DNA of 64,000 nucleotides, from contig CANLCJ010000009.1 in assembly GCA_947489085.1 (NCBI GenBank), positions 41,573-105,572 on the forward strand, in the 5' to 3' direction. This document shows, one piece after another, positions 53,741 to 62,469 of the stretch. Source of the stretch: an uncultured Flavobacteriaceae bacterium. GTDB lineage: Bacteria; Bacteroidota; Bacteroidia; Flavobacteriales; Flavobacteriaceae. Position 1 is the first letter of the stretch, and each line of letters starts with the position of its first letter. Under the pieces are notes generated by a model. That model saw only the letters and a program-made list of their open reading frames with translations. It searched no databases and had not been told where the DNA came from. The translations under genes were made by a program, and so were the position numbers.

Positions 53741-54077
53741 AATGTTCTTTCTTAATGGTTTTTCTTATTAGGTCGTCAGCTATGTCAGAATCTTACGTAA
53801 TTAAATCAAAATGTTAAAATTTTTTTAACATTACACAAAACTTAAGAGACAATAAGTTATCGAGAATGCCTTTTTTGGAGAGATGCCTCGTTTGTAACGA
53901 GTGCTAATTTAAAACTCAAAAAACATAATCCACTTTTACTCACAAAAAAAGCCTTTGCATTCCTGTAAAAGCTTTTTCTCTACTATCTTTTTACATACTT
54001 GGTACGGTACTACTAGCTAGCACTGTGCGTGAGTGACAAATTAGCGCTATCTGGGGCGTTTTTTATGCAAATTATAA

Positions 54078-54158
54078 ACCATACGATTTGCAAACAAAAA
54101 CTTCACATATATGTGCTTTCTTTTTCTACTATTCTTACATTAAAAAATGAAACTTTAA
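54078..54158 (+). repeat. Dispersed intergenic repeat, family B copy 2
   Basis: The segment begins accatacgatttgcaaac, has the palindrome cacatatatgtg at 54104-54115 and ends ttaaaaaatgaaactttaa. It is the plus-strand counterpart of 40524-40597, some 13.5 kb away and inverted relative to it. The two align end to end, differing mainly by a six-base gap before the ttaaaaaatgaa block. Confidence 0.7.
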
Positions 54159-54566
54159 TGTTTTGCCTTAGACTAACGAAATATAATTTAACCTATTAAA
54201 AAAACAGAATAACTTTTGTTTACTTTTATTGTCTTGACGGCACTCATTAAAACCTTAAATCCAAACTATAAGGAGCTTTTTGGAAGAGAGATATTAAGGC
54301 TACTAATATTATGTAACAACTTGTGCACAATAAACTTGATAAAATAGTTCAACTAGAGCAATCTTTAGAATACTATAAATCTCTTTAGCATTTATATCTT
54401 CTTTAATACATGTATTACAGCTAGTATACCTAAACCAGCTTATTTGCAAAGTAAATAACATCCCTAATTTAAGAGACACAAAAAACTTTTTTTAGACTTT
54501 AACGCAAACACCTCCTTCTTAATAGTTCTAGCACAAGTTTCATAAAAAAGCCCATTCTATAAATTT

Positions 54567-54574
54567 TAAATTTG
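54567..54574 (+). promoter_or_regulatory. Bacteroidota -7 box for recA
   Basis: TAAATTTG matches TAnnTTTG perfectly, 45 bp before the recA ATG. No LexA-type palindrome could be recognised around it. Confidence 0.5.
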
Positions 54575-54619
54575 ACGAAACTTATAGTACTTTAGCACAT
54601 ATTATTTACATACAATACA

Positions 54620-55621
54620 ATGAGCAACGAAAAGGAAGCAAAATTAAAAGCATTAAAATTAACTTTAGACAAGTTAGATAAGGCATACGGAAAGGGAACA
54701 GTAATGAAGATGAGCGACGCTGCAGTTGTAGATGTTGAAGCTATTTCGTCTGGGTCTTTAGGTTTAGATATTGCATTAGGTGTTAACGGGTATCCTCGAG
54801 GTCGGGTTATAGAGATATACGGTCCAGAATCTTCTGGTAAAACAACCTTAACATTACATGCTATTGCCGAAGCGCAAAAAGCTGGAGGAATAGCCGCATT
54901 TATCGATGCAGAGCATGCTTTCGACAGGTTTTATGCTGAAAAACTAGGTGTAGACATTGATAATTTAATTATTTCGCAACCAGATAATGGAGAACAAGCT
55001 CTGGAAATTGCAGATAACCTAATACGCTCTGGCGCCATAGACATTGTTGTGGTAGATTCGGTAGCTGCGCTTACTCCTAAAAGTGAGATTGAAGGTGAAA
55101 TGGGAGACTCTAAAATGGGGCTGCATGCACGCTTAATGTCTCAAGCGTTAAGAAAGCTAACTGCCTCTATAAGCAAAACAAATTGTACCGTAATTTTTAT
55201 CAACCAATTACGCGAAAAAATTGGTGTAATGTTTGGAAATCCAGAAACAACAACTGGTGGTAACGCTTTAAAATTTTATGCTTCTGTTCGCTTAGACATA
55301 CGCAGGTCTACACAAATAAAGGATAGTAGTGGCGAAGTATTAGGTAACAAAACAAGAGTTAAGATCGTTAAAAACAAAGTAGCTCCACCTTTTAGAATGG
55401 CAGAGTTCGATATAATGTACGGAGAAGGTGTTTCTAAAGTTGGAGAAATATTAGATATCGCTGTAGAACATGATGTTATTAAAAAGAGTGGCTCTTGGTT
55501 TAGTTATGGAGAAACCAAGCTAGGGCAAGGTAGAGACGCTGTTAAAGCTATAATAAAAGACAATCCCGAACTCTTTGAAGAACTCGAAGAAAAAATTAAA
55601 ACTGCTTTAAAACGCGAATAA
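54620..55621 (+). CDS. recA: Recombinase RecA
   Basis: The 333-residue protein binds single-stranded DNA, drives homologous pairing and activates the SOS response. Features are the Walker [10 protein letters not shown] (about residues 68-76), [10 protein letters not shown], the catalytic Glu in [30 protein letters not shown], loop L2 [20 protein letters not shown] and [14 protein letters not shown]. The C-terminal acidic tail is short, as in other Bacteroidota. A terminator follows. Confidence 0.98.
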   Translation: MSNEKEAKLKALKLTLDKLDKAYGKGTVMKMSDAAVVDVEAISSGSLGLDIALGVNGYPRGRVIEIYGPESSGKTTLTLHAIAEAQKAGGIAAFIDAEHAFDRFYAEKLGVDIDNLIISQPDNGEQALEIADNLIRSGAIDIVVVDSVAALTPKSEIEGEMGDSKMGLHARLMSQALRKLTASISKTNCTVIFINQLREKIGVMFGNPETTTGGNALKFYASVRLDIRRSTQIKDSSGEVLGNKTRVKIVKNKVAPPFRMAEFDIMYGEGVSKVGEILDIAVEHDVIKKSGSWFSYGETKLGQGRDAVKAIIKDNPELFEELEEKIKTALKRE

Positions 55622-55627
55622 TTTATA

Positions 55628-55657
55628 GAAAACCTCGAAAATCCGAGGTTTTTTTAG
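55628..55657 (+). terminator. Rho-independent terminator after recA
   Basis: The stem aaacctcg/cgaggttt closes over a seven-base loop and is followed by seven T. The remaining DNA to 55949 is AT-rich with nothing recognised. Confidence 0.85.
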
Positions 55658-55949
55658 TTTTGTACGCAACCATTTAAAAAAATAAACATCTCTATAGATA
55701 GAGAAGCGCCAAACCTCATAAGATACATTTTGTATTTAATTTAAATATTAAGAGATAATTTATTAATTTATAGACTCAAATGGTTTTATAAAAAAAGCAC
55801 GTATTAGTGTTTGTGTAAATCCACATAATATCTATTAATCAATTACTATTTCTAAATGATGCACAAGTGTATTTAAGTTTTGGTAAATATGAATACTTAA
55901 AACTAATGCCTGTGATGCAATAATTCGTTTAAATTAAATTCAGTATACA

Positions 55950-56513
55950 TTGGGGCTAGATCAACTCATAGAAAAGTGCAAAACAAACAATACTAAAGCC
56001 CAAGGAGAAATTTACAAACTCTTTGCTAACAAACTTTTCTCTGTATGCTTAAAGTATTCCAGAAATTATACTGAAGCCGAAGATAATCTCCAAGATGCTT
56101 TCTTAGTTATTTTCGATAAAATGCATGCATTTAAGCATCAAGGCTCTTTCGAAGGCTGGTTAAAACGTATTGTTATAAATACTGTTTTACAACGTTATAG
56201 AAAAGAAAAGGTATTCGATATTATAAGTGAAAATACCATTCAAGATGTAGAAATAGATATTGAAGAGAATTCTATTTCCATAGACTATCTTCTACATATT
56301 GTACAGCAACTGCCAGACAGGTATCGTATGGTTTTTAACCTTTACGTTTTAGATGGGTTTTCACATAAAGAAGTAGCAGAAAAATTAAAGATTTCTATAG
56401 GCACCTCTAAATCAAATTTGGCAAGAGCCAGACAAGTTTTAAAACGTACCATAGAAAATTACACTGAAAAACAAACCTTAAACCCTTATAATGGGAAACC
56501 TAAAACATATTGA
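55950..56513 (+). CDS. ECF-type RNA polymerase sigma factor
   Basis: The 187-residue protein has region 2 (residues 10-80: AQGEIYKLFANKLFSVCLKY, YTEAEDNLQDAFLVIFDKMH, GSFEGWLKRIVINTVLQRYR) and region 4 (125-175: VFNLYVLDGFSHKEVAEKLK, ISIGTSKSNLARARQVLK). No ATG is available. The first usable codon is TTG 55950, giving MGLDQLIEKC, which agrees with flavobacterial relatives from memory. The short anti-sigma frame overlaps its 3' end by 23 bp. It belongs to the group usually paired with a membrane anti-sigma factor. Confidence 0.88.
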   Translation: MGLDQLIEKCKTNNTKAQGEIYKLFANKLFSVCLKYSRNYTEAEDNLQDAFLVIFDKMHAFKHQGSFEGWLKRIVINTVLQRYRKEKVFDIISENTIQDVEIDIEENSISIDYLLHIVQQLPDRYRMVFNLYVLDGFSHKEVAEKLKISIGTSKSNLARARQVLKRTIENYTEKQTLNPYNGKPKTY

Positions 56514-56652
56514 TAGATTGTTTCAAGAACAATTTAAAGATTTTGAAGAAGCGCCAAACCCCAAATTATGGGAACAACTTAAAACAAAACTTAAAGACAA
56601 TTTTGAAAGCCGACAAAAGCTAAGTTTAGCAACACTACCCGATAAGCATTAG
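56491..56652 (+). pseudogene. Truncated anti-sigma factor (N-terminal 53 residues)
   Basis: An ATG inside the sigma-factor end opens a frame reading MGNLKHIDRLFQEQFKDFEE and PNPKLWEQLKTKLKDNFES before stopping at 56652. The RLFQEQFKDFE..P.PKLWEQLK pattern is the cytosolic N-terminus of flavobacterial anti-sigma factors that normally continue into a membrane helix and a large periplasmic part. Here nothing follows except the convergent plsC-like gene. So the inhibitor seems deleted after its sigma-binding segment. Confidence 0.6.
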
Positions 56653-56673
56653 TTTGATACACTTTTTAAAGTT

Positions 56674-57411
56674 TTATGCATTAAAGTCTTTCAGCTGATT
56701 TAAAATAATTGTTCTCGACTCTTCATTAAGTGCTTTGGTGTCTTCTGTGCTAAGCTGGCTCGTCTCAATAAAATTATGGATTTTTGCACGCATTTTTCCT
56801 GGCATACCACTAAAAAACGTATAAGAAAATCGTTCCTTATTATCTGCAAATGTTAAAGGGACAATAGGTATTTTATGGTTAATAGCTAACCTAAAAGCAC
56901 CATCTTTAAATGCATCTAATACTATAGACTCGTCTGGCACCCCCCCTTCAGGAAAAATACATATACTCAAACCTTGAGCAAGACGTCTTTGCGCGCTTAA
57001 AAACACAGCTTTCCTACTTTTAGCAGAACTTCTATCGACCAAGATACAAGTGCGTTTATAAAAAAAGCCAAATAAAGGAATCTTAGCCAATTCTTTTTTC
57101 CCCACAAACACAAACGGATTTTTAACCGCTATAAGCATTAACATAATATCTGTCATAGAAGTGTGGTTGGCAATAAACATGTAACTTTTATCTAATTGAG
57201 GAGTTTGGTCTCGTTCTATTTTGTAACAAAACCCCATACCTATTAGTATGATTTTAGCCCATACGCGGGCAATCTTAAAGAAAAAAGGATACCAAGACTC
57301 TTTAGCTATAGAAATTAATAATACAGGAAATAGAATTAAGATAGGTACCGCCACAAGAATGTAAAACCATACGCGGTACAACAACCAAAAAATGTATTTA
57401 AAAATTTTCAT
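56674..57411 (-). CDS. plsC: 1-acyl-sn-glycerol-3-phosphate acyltransferase (PlsC family)
   Basis: From ATG 57411 the protein has 245 residues. A TTG at 57420 lies inside the promoter. An N-terminal membrane helix pair (YILVAVPILILFPVLLISI) is followed by the acyltransferase motifs: ANHTSMTDIM (HxxxxD), CILVDRSSAKSRK, and FPEGGVPDESIVLDAFKDGA with the substrate-binding EGG. It adds the second acyl chain to lysophosphatidic acid, or a related acceptor. The gene stands alone, divergent from trpS. Confidence 0.9.
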   Translation of the reverse strand: MKIFKYIFWLLYRVWFYILVAVPILILFPVLLISIAKESWYPFFFKIARVWAKIILIGMGFCYKIERDQTPQLDKSYMFIANHTSMTDIMLMLIAVKNPFVFVGKKELAKIPLFGFFYKRTCILVDRSSAKSRKAVFLSAQRRLAQGLSICIFPEGGVPDESIVLDAFKDGAFRLAINHKIPIVPLTFADNKERFSYTFFSGMPGKMRAKIHNFIETSQLSTEDTKALNEESRTIILNQLKDFNA

Positions 57412-57417
57412 CACTGC

Positions 57418-57425
57418 CAAAAATA
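57418..57425 (-). promoter_or_regulatory. Bacteroidota -7 box almost on the plsC start
   Basis: Minus-strand TATTTTTG is a perfect match only 6 bp before ATG 57411. Transcription would begin at about the start codon, so the mRNA may be leaderless. Confidence 0.5.
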
Positions 57426-57514
57426 AGCAATTGTGTTGAGGTTTTTAGCAAATCAATTACCTTTGGCTTTTTATTAATTAATATAAAATATGCCTGCTTT
57501 GGCAGGTAATAGTT

Positions 57515-58483
57515 ATGGCACGCATACTTACAGGCATACAGAGTACAGGCACACCACATTTAGGTAATATATTAGGCGCTATTGTGCCTGCAATTAAAAT
57601 GGCAGAGCAGCCTGATAACGATTCTTATTTATTTATAGCTAATTTGCACACCTTAACGCAAATTAAGGACGCAGCAACATTACGCGAAAACACTTACGCT
57701 ACAGCTGCTACTTGGTTAGCTTTTGGTTTAGATGTAGAAAAAACAGTATTCTACAGGCAAAGCGATATTCCTCAAGTTACCGAATTGTCATGGTATTTAA
57801 GCTGTTTTTTTCCTTACCAACGCTTAACCTTAGCACATAGTTTTAAAGACAAAGCAGACCGCTTAGAAGATGTTAACTCTGGACTGTTTACATACCCTAT
57901 GCTCATGGCCGCAGATATTTTACTTTACGATGCCAATATTATACCTGTAGGTAAAGACCAATTACAACATATTGAAATGACACGCGATGTGGCGTCCCGA
58001 TTCCATGCACAAATGGGAGATACTTTTGTGTTACCAGAAGGTAAAATTCAAGAACACACCATGCTTATTCCCGGAAGAGATGGGCAAAAAATGAGTAAAA
58101 GCAGAGATAATACCATCAATATCTTTTTAACAGATAAGAAGCTCCGCAAGCAGATCATGTCTATAAAAACAGACAGCACCCCCCTAGAAGCTCCTAAAAA
58201 CTGGGCTACATGCAACTGTTTTGCAATCTATAGTTTATTGGCTAACGACACTCAAATTACCGAAATGAAAGCCAATTACGAAAATGGTAATTACGGTTAC
58301 GGCCACGCCAAACAGGCCTTATTCGAACTCATTGTTAAAACCTTTGCTGTACAACGCGAACGCTATGCCTATTATATGGATAATCTAGAAGAGATCGATA
58401 AAGCACTTGCTATTGGCGCTACAAAAGCAAAAGCCGTGGCGCAAACTGTTTTAGAACGGGTTAGAAAAAAGGTAGGATATTAG
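57515..58483 (+). CDS. trpS: Tryptophan--tRNA ligase
   Basis: The 322-residue class I synthetase charges tRNA-Trp. The class signatures are GIQSTGTPHLGNILGAI (HIGH-type: PHLGN) near the N-terminus and GQKMSKSRDNTI (KMSKS) at about residues 190-201. VGKDQLQHIEMTRDVASRF is also diagnostic. Length is usual. It is divergent from the plsC-like gene over 94 bp. Confidence 0.97.
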   Translation: MARILTGIQSTGTPHLGNILGAIVPAIKMAEQPDNDSYLFIANLHTLTQIKDAATLRENTYATAATWLAFGLDVEKTVFYRQSDIPQVTELSWYLSCFFPYQRLTLAHSFKDKADRLEDVNSGLFTYPMLMAADILLYDANIIPVGKDQLQHIEMTRDVASRFHAQMGDTFVLPEGKIQEHTMLIPGRDGQKMSKSRDNTINIFLTDKKLRKQIMSIKTDSTPLEAPKNWATCNCFAIYSLLANDTQITEMKANYENGNYGYGHAKQALFELIVKTFAVQRERYAYYMDNLEEIDKALAIGATKAKAVAQTVLERVRKKVGY

Positions 58484-59207
58484 CATTTACTAATATTAGA
58501 GCTTTAAGAAACACTACTCACCTAATAGGGTCTGCGCTGTATTAAATAATATTATATTTCCAGTATTTTAATAGTATATGGAAAATTATGGTGCTGTAAC
58601 TTTTCGGGGCTACTAATATAATTGAATCTTTGTTACACTATATGCTATTGAAATGCAATATACATGACTTGGCAAAAAGCTGAATGCATGCTACACCTCA
58701 TATTTCTGGTTTTGTAACAGCTAAGCTTTTACTTTTTCCATTAAAAAGTAGTTGTTTTTTAGATCCATGCGGCTTATTACTAGATAAATTCAAAAAATAA
58801 GTTGTAATTTTTATAATGAAATTTACGAGCGCTATTTACACACCTAAAACTTAAAAACGCTTGTACCATATCGAACACTAGAACCATTATAACTTCGTTT
58901 AATAGCTATTAAATGCTAAAATGCACTATAACAGCCTTGTAAGACTCCTACACCGCAAATTAAAGGCACTTTCTCCTCTTTAACTTACGCAGATCTCACT
59001 AAATACAGGCAAGCAGAGATGTTCTGTTCTCAATTTTAAAATTCCACCCATTTTACGTTATCATTTTGTTTGTCTATTTATTACTTCTATAAAGGTTGTA
59101 TTTTCTTAAATGTTAATTAATGTTATAAATTTTGTTTTATCATTTATTCAAAATTTTAAATAAATTATTATGTACTTTTTAAAAAAACACATAAAAAAAT
59201 GAATAAA
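58484..59207. other. Non-coding stretch, nothing recognised
   Basis: About 720 bp behind trpS carry no convincing frame, tRNA or repeat on either strand. Stops are frequent in all frames. Its right end holds the promoter region of the lipoprotein pair. Confidence 0.5.
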
Positions 59208-59253
59208 ACAGGATACTACAGGATAATTAGCGCTTACTGTGGAGATATATTTG
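59208..59253 (+). promoter_or_regulatory. Promoter with ACAGGAT direct repeat, lipoprotein copy 1
   Basis: Two ACAGGAT words start at 59208 and 59218, ten bases apart (one helical turn), followed by a perfect -7 box TATATTTG at 59246-59253. The ATG lies 28 bp further. The same layout with the same 10-bp repeat spacing precedes copy 2. Confidence 0.65.
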
Positions 59254-59281
59254 CCCCATAACCACTTAACTAAATTAAATT

Positions 59282-60214
59282 ATGAAAAATTTTAACATTA
59301 AATTAAAGGTACTGTCCTTAGCGGTGTCTTTATGTGCTTTTACATCATGCGATCAAGAAAATGACGAATTAGCAATTGAAAATGAAGTTGCCGTAATAGA
59401 CGAAAGCGATCTTTCATCTAAGGGCACATGTAATCCTGATACATTTAAACTTATAGACGCCATAAGTGGGACAGACTATAATTCTAGTATCAGCACTCAA
59501 ATTGACGACAGAAGCTGTTCTTACGATTATGTGCAAACAAAACTTGGAACTAGTCACAATTGGGGCAGATATAGATTAAGATCCTCCGACAACACAGGGC
59601 GTTTACAGGTTAGAATGGAGCGTTCGAGCAAAAGACTAAATTTCTCTAACAATAAAACACTTAAACTTACAAGTAACGTAAGAATTTTAAATGCTGGTTT
59701 TGTAAACAACACCGGAAACTCCTCTTCTCTTGGTAATAAAGATGGTACTTACATTGCACAAGTAAAAGGTAAGCATGATAGAATTGTTGGCAATGAATCT
59801 GCAGATCCAGCTATTATATTATTTATAGCAAAACCTAGGAGACACAATAACGGTAACGGATCTGTTATGAGAGACGGTAATGGAAAGATAAAAGAATTTG
59901 AAATCTATGCAGAACGAGTTAAACAACGTGGCGGATCTAGTTCTGGCGGAAGAGAACTAAAGTTTGTAACAAGAGTTGGAAGAAATAAAGACTTCAAGAT
60001 TTCTATTACAAGTGAATTTTTTACCAAAAACAACATTAAACAACAAAAAATAATATACACTATAAATGGTTCTACTACCACGTTTAATGTTCCTACAAAA
60101 AACACGTCTGGTCAAACTACTGTTCCATTAGAAACCAGAATACGTATTGGAGCTTACAGATGTAGAGGGGGAGAAGCAGACATTCTTTACAGAGACAACT
60201 TGAGATTACAATAA
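59282..60214 (+). CDS. Surface lipoprotein of unknown function, paralogue 1
   Basis: The 310-residue protein has a lipoprotein signal with Cys23 (CAFTSCDQENDE), and the acidic residues after it are typical of surface-exported lipoproteins. Three more cysteines (50, 79, 294) may form disulfides. The mature part is basic and beta-rich: HNWGRYRLRSSD, RLQVRMERSSKRLNFSNN, DGTYIAQVKGKHDRIVG, DPAIILFIAKPRR and RIRIGAYRCRGGEADILYRD. The last segment resembles the end of jelly-roll carbohydrate-binding or polysaccharide-lyase folds (PL7-like), but no catalytic motif is certain. It is followed by a terminator and then by a close paralogue. Confidence 0.8.
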   Translation: MKNFNIKLKVLSLAVSLCAFTSCDQENDELAIENEVAVIDESDLSSKGTCNPDTFKLIDAISGTDYNSSISTQIDDRSCSYDYVQTKLGTSHNWGRYRLRSSDNTGRLQVRMERSSKRLNFSNNKTLKLTSNVRILNAGFVNNTGNSSSLGNKDGTYIAQVKGKHDRIVGNESADPAIILFIAKPRRHNNGNGSVMRDGNGKIKEFEIYAERVKQRGGSSSGGRELKFVTRVGRNKDFKISITSEFFTKNNIKQQKIIYTINGSTTTFNVPTKNTSGQTTVPLETRIRIGAYRCRGGEADILYRDNLRLQ

Positions 60215-60237
60215 TAAGAGTTATACCATATAATCTA

Positions 60238-60280
60238 TAAAGAACCCCAAGGTAAGAATTTACCTTGGGGTTCTTTTTTG
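60238..60280 (+). terminator. Rho-independent terminator after paralogue 1
   Basis: The strong stem agaaccccaaggtaa/ttaccttggggttct with a 3-base loop is followed by T6. A terminator with the same ccaagg/ccttgg core follows paralogue 2. Confidence 0.9.
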
Positions 60281-60719
60281 GTACCACACTCTATCATAAC
60301 CCTTTAAACGAATGAATTGATTTTTTAACAGCTGCAAAACAATTAACAAACTAAAAATCAAGCAACAATTCCTCCGCCGTTACAATTAAAAACCAAGGCT
60401 TTTACCTCAACTCTGCCAGCAACTTCACAATTCTACACCATAACAGTTTAACCATTAAGCACATTTAGAAAGCCATTTCCTTATTTTTTTTAATTACCCA
60501 GAATAACGCTTTACATAGCCTAACAGCATCTTTTTTTGTACTTATTATAAAACTTCTTAAATCCTTCCCTACTCAATTTAGCAGTGTTTTAGCACTACCA
60601 TGGGTTTTTTATGTTTATTAAAAATTAAATAATATCAAAAATTTTGTTTTATTAATTTTTCAAAATACTGAATATAATTTTATTAATTTTTCAATAAAAT
60701 AGATAAAATATTACATAAT
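60281..60719. other. Spacer between the paralogues
   Basis: No frame is convincing in these 440 bp. The last 120 bp are extremely AT-rich with a twice-repeated ttttattaatttttcaa word, partly shared with the DNA upstream of paralogue 1. Confidence 0.5.
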
Positions 60720-60765
60720 ACAGGATACAACAGGATGACGCTGACTTTTTGTAGGAATATATTTG
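60720..60765 (+). promoter_or_regulatory. Promoter with ACAGGAT direct repeat, lipoprotein copy 2
   Basis: ACAGGAT words start at 60720 and 60730 (ten bases apart) and a perfect -7 box TATATTTG lies at 60758-60765, with the ATG 28 bp further. The leader ends in the same ttaactaaattaaatt as copy 1. Confidence 0.65.
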
Positions 60766-60793
60766 CTTTATAACCAATTAACTAAATTAAATT

Positions 60794-61723
60794 ATGAGAA
60801 AAGTTAACATTAATTTAAAGGTATTAGCAATGGCTGTATCTTTATGTGCTTTAACATCCTGCGACCAGGACAATGACGAATTAGCAGTAGAAAACGAAGT
60901 TGCTGTTATAGACGAAAGCGACCTTGCTGCCAAAGGCACCTGCGACACTGATTTTTTTGAACTTATAGACGCCATATCAGGCACTGACTATAATTCTGGT
61001 ATTAGCACTAAAATCGATGACAGAAGTTGCTCCTACGATTATGTTCAAACAACTCTCGGGTCCAAATACAATTGGGGCAGGTATAGATTAAAATCTTCCG
61101 ACAATTCAGGGCGCTTACAGGTTAGAATGGAACGCACTAGTAAGAGGCTAAATTTTGCTAATAATGCAACACTAGAATTCAATGGCTACGCAAGAATTTT
61201 AAATGTTGGAACGGTAGAAGATAATGCAGGACCTTCAGCTAACAATGATGGAGACGGCACATACATAGCACAGGTAAAAGGCAGACATGATAAAATTGTT
61301 GATAAAGAATCTAAAGATCCTGCAATTATTTTGTTTATAGCAAAACCTAAAAGAGACAGCGATGGTGATGTAATATTTGAAAACAACCAAGTAAAAGAAT
61401 TTGACATTTGGGCAGAACAAGTTAAAAGTCGAGGAGGTGCTGGCTCTGGCCCGAATGGAAGAGAACTAAAGCGTATAACAACCGTTAAACGAAATAAAGA
61501 CTTCAAGATTTCTATTAAAAGTACATTTTCCACTTCAAACGGTGTTAAAAAACAAACGATAGCATACACAATAAATGGAGCTTCTAAAACATACGATGTT
61601 CCTACAACAAATACCAGAGGAGAAACTACTGCTCCAATCGAAACCAGAGTTCGCATTGGGGCCTACAGATGTAGAGGCGGCAGTGCAGACATTTTATTTA
61701 GAGACAAATTATCTGTAAAGTAA
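60794..61723 (+). CDS. Surface lipoprotein of unknown function, paralogue 2
   Basis: The 309-residue protein is aligned end to end with paralogue 1: same signal (LTSCDQDNDE), same VAVIDESDL segment, ISGTDYNS, IDDRSCSYDYVQT, GRLQVRMER and IRIGAYRCRGG-type C-terminus. The most variable stretch is residues 190-225, which is Gly/Asn-rich in copy 1 and RDSDGDVIFENNQ in copy 2. The four cysteines are all kept. So the pair arose by tandem duplication and both copies have been kept intact. Function is unknown, with a jelly-roll carbohydrate-active or binding protein the best guess. Confidence 0.8.
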   Translation: MRKVNINLKVLAMAVSLCALTSCDQDNDELAVENEVAVIDESDLAAKGTCDTDFFELIDAISGTDYNSGISTKIDDRSCSYDYVQTTLGSKYNWGRYRLKSSDNSGRLQVRMERTSKRLNFANNATLEFNGYARILNVGTVEDNAGPSANNDGDGTYIAQVKGRHDKIVDKESKDPAIILFIAKPKRDSDGDVIFENNQVKEFDIWAEQVKSRGGAGSGPNGRELKRITTVKRNKDFKISIKSTFSTSNGVKKQTIAYTINGASKTYDVPTTNTRGETTAPIETRVRIGAYRCRGGSADILFRDKLSVK

Positions 61724-61748
61724 TAAGAATTCGTGTTTTAAAATTTAA

Positions 61749-61821
61749 AGTGATTTAAACTTTTTGGTTTCTAGCGAAAATTCTAGATTTTTATAGCAAA
61801 TTGAAAAAAGTTTAAATCACT
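61749..61821. repeat. Dispersed inverted-repeat element, family A copy 2
   Basis: The 73-bp element has perfect 17-bp inverted ends (agtgatttaaacttttt and its complement) around gaaaattctagattttt. It matches 39145-39235 apart from an 18-bp piece missing here. It lies 25 bp behind paralogue 2, just before its terminator, so it would be transcribed and fold as a hairpin. Confidence 0.78.
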
Positions 61822-61829
61822 TCTTCATT

Positions 61830-61867
61830 AAAATCCCAAGGTACAATTTCGCCTTGGGATTTTTTAA
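61830..61867 (+). terminator. Rho-independent terminator after paralogue 2
   Basis: The stem aaaatcccaagg/ccttgggatttt closes over a loop of about 11 bases and is followed by T-rich sequence. Confidence 0.88.
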
Positions 61868-62469
61868 TGATTATTTTCTTAGTAAAATAACCGCTTGATG
61901 TCTCGAAAATACTTAATAGTGAATTTCTATTTATTCATTCTAATAAAATGACTCTAGTTCACCAAAAAACGACTTGGCAGTAATTAACTCATAATTTCAT
62001 AATGCAACAACCTCAACATTCACACGGCTTCTAACAACTTACTTAACATTGGCCTGAAAACACCTTTCAACACCCTATTTAGTAATGTACTCGATACTCT
62101 AAATACGGGTATTTGCAAGTCCAACAAGATGCTCCACTCCAAGAGAACAAATATTACTTTTTCAATTGTTGGTATTCATTTTTCTTAACCTATTCAAGAT
62201 TTTTTTGTTTCTTCAATTTGAAAATCTAGAGGTCTATTATCTTTAATGAAATAATGTAAATTTAGAGGTAAGCTTGTTGCTTTTGGGAATTATATTATTA
62301 AATTGATTCAAAAACGTATATACATATATTTACTTGATTTACTAATTAAATACTCACCTTTATTTGGACTTTATGATGAGTAACTTTTTAAATTTTTCTC
62401 ATATGGAGCTTTGTGATTAAAAATCCTATATTAGATTAATATTAAATTTAGCTATGAAATCTCAGTTTT
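61868..62469. other. Non-coding stretch, nothing recognised
   Basis: These 600 bp between paralogue 2 and the next gene show no gene or repeat. No perfect -7 box was seen near the start of the following gene. Confidence 0.5.

Larger units (their letters stand above)
53741..54619. other. Non-coding region upstream of recA
   Basis: This 880-bp stretch contains a family-B repeat (54078-54158) and the recA promoter. A possible gene relic spans about 54234-54390: one frame reads LTALIKTLNPNYKELFGREI and a shifted one VHNKLDKIVQLEQSLEYYKS, as if joined by a frameshift. A weak hairpin (about 53945-53977) may terminate transcription. No intact gene is present. Confidence 0.45.

Noticed and set aside
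54540..54619. SOS box upstream of recA
   Set aside because: No palindrome of a known LexA type could be recognised; only the -7 box is supported.
59282..61723. Alginate lyase (PL7) assignment of the two lipoproteins
   Set aside because: The C-terminal strand resembles the lyase fold, but the catalytic QIH and Tyr signatures are not present in recognisable form.
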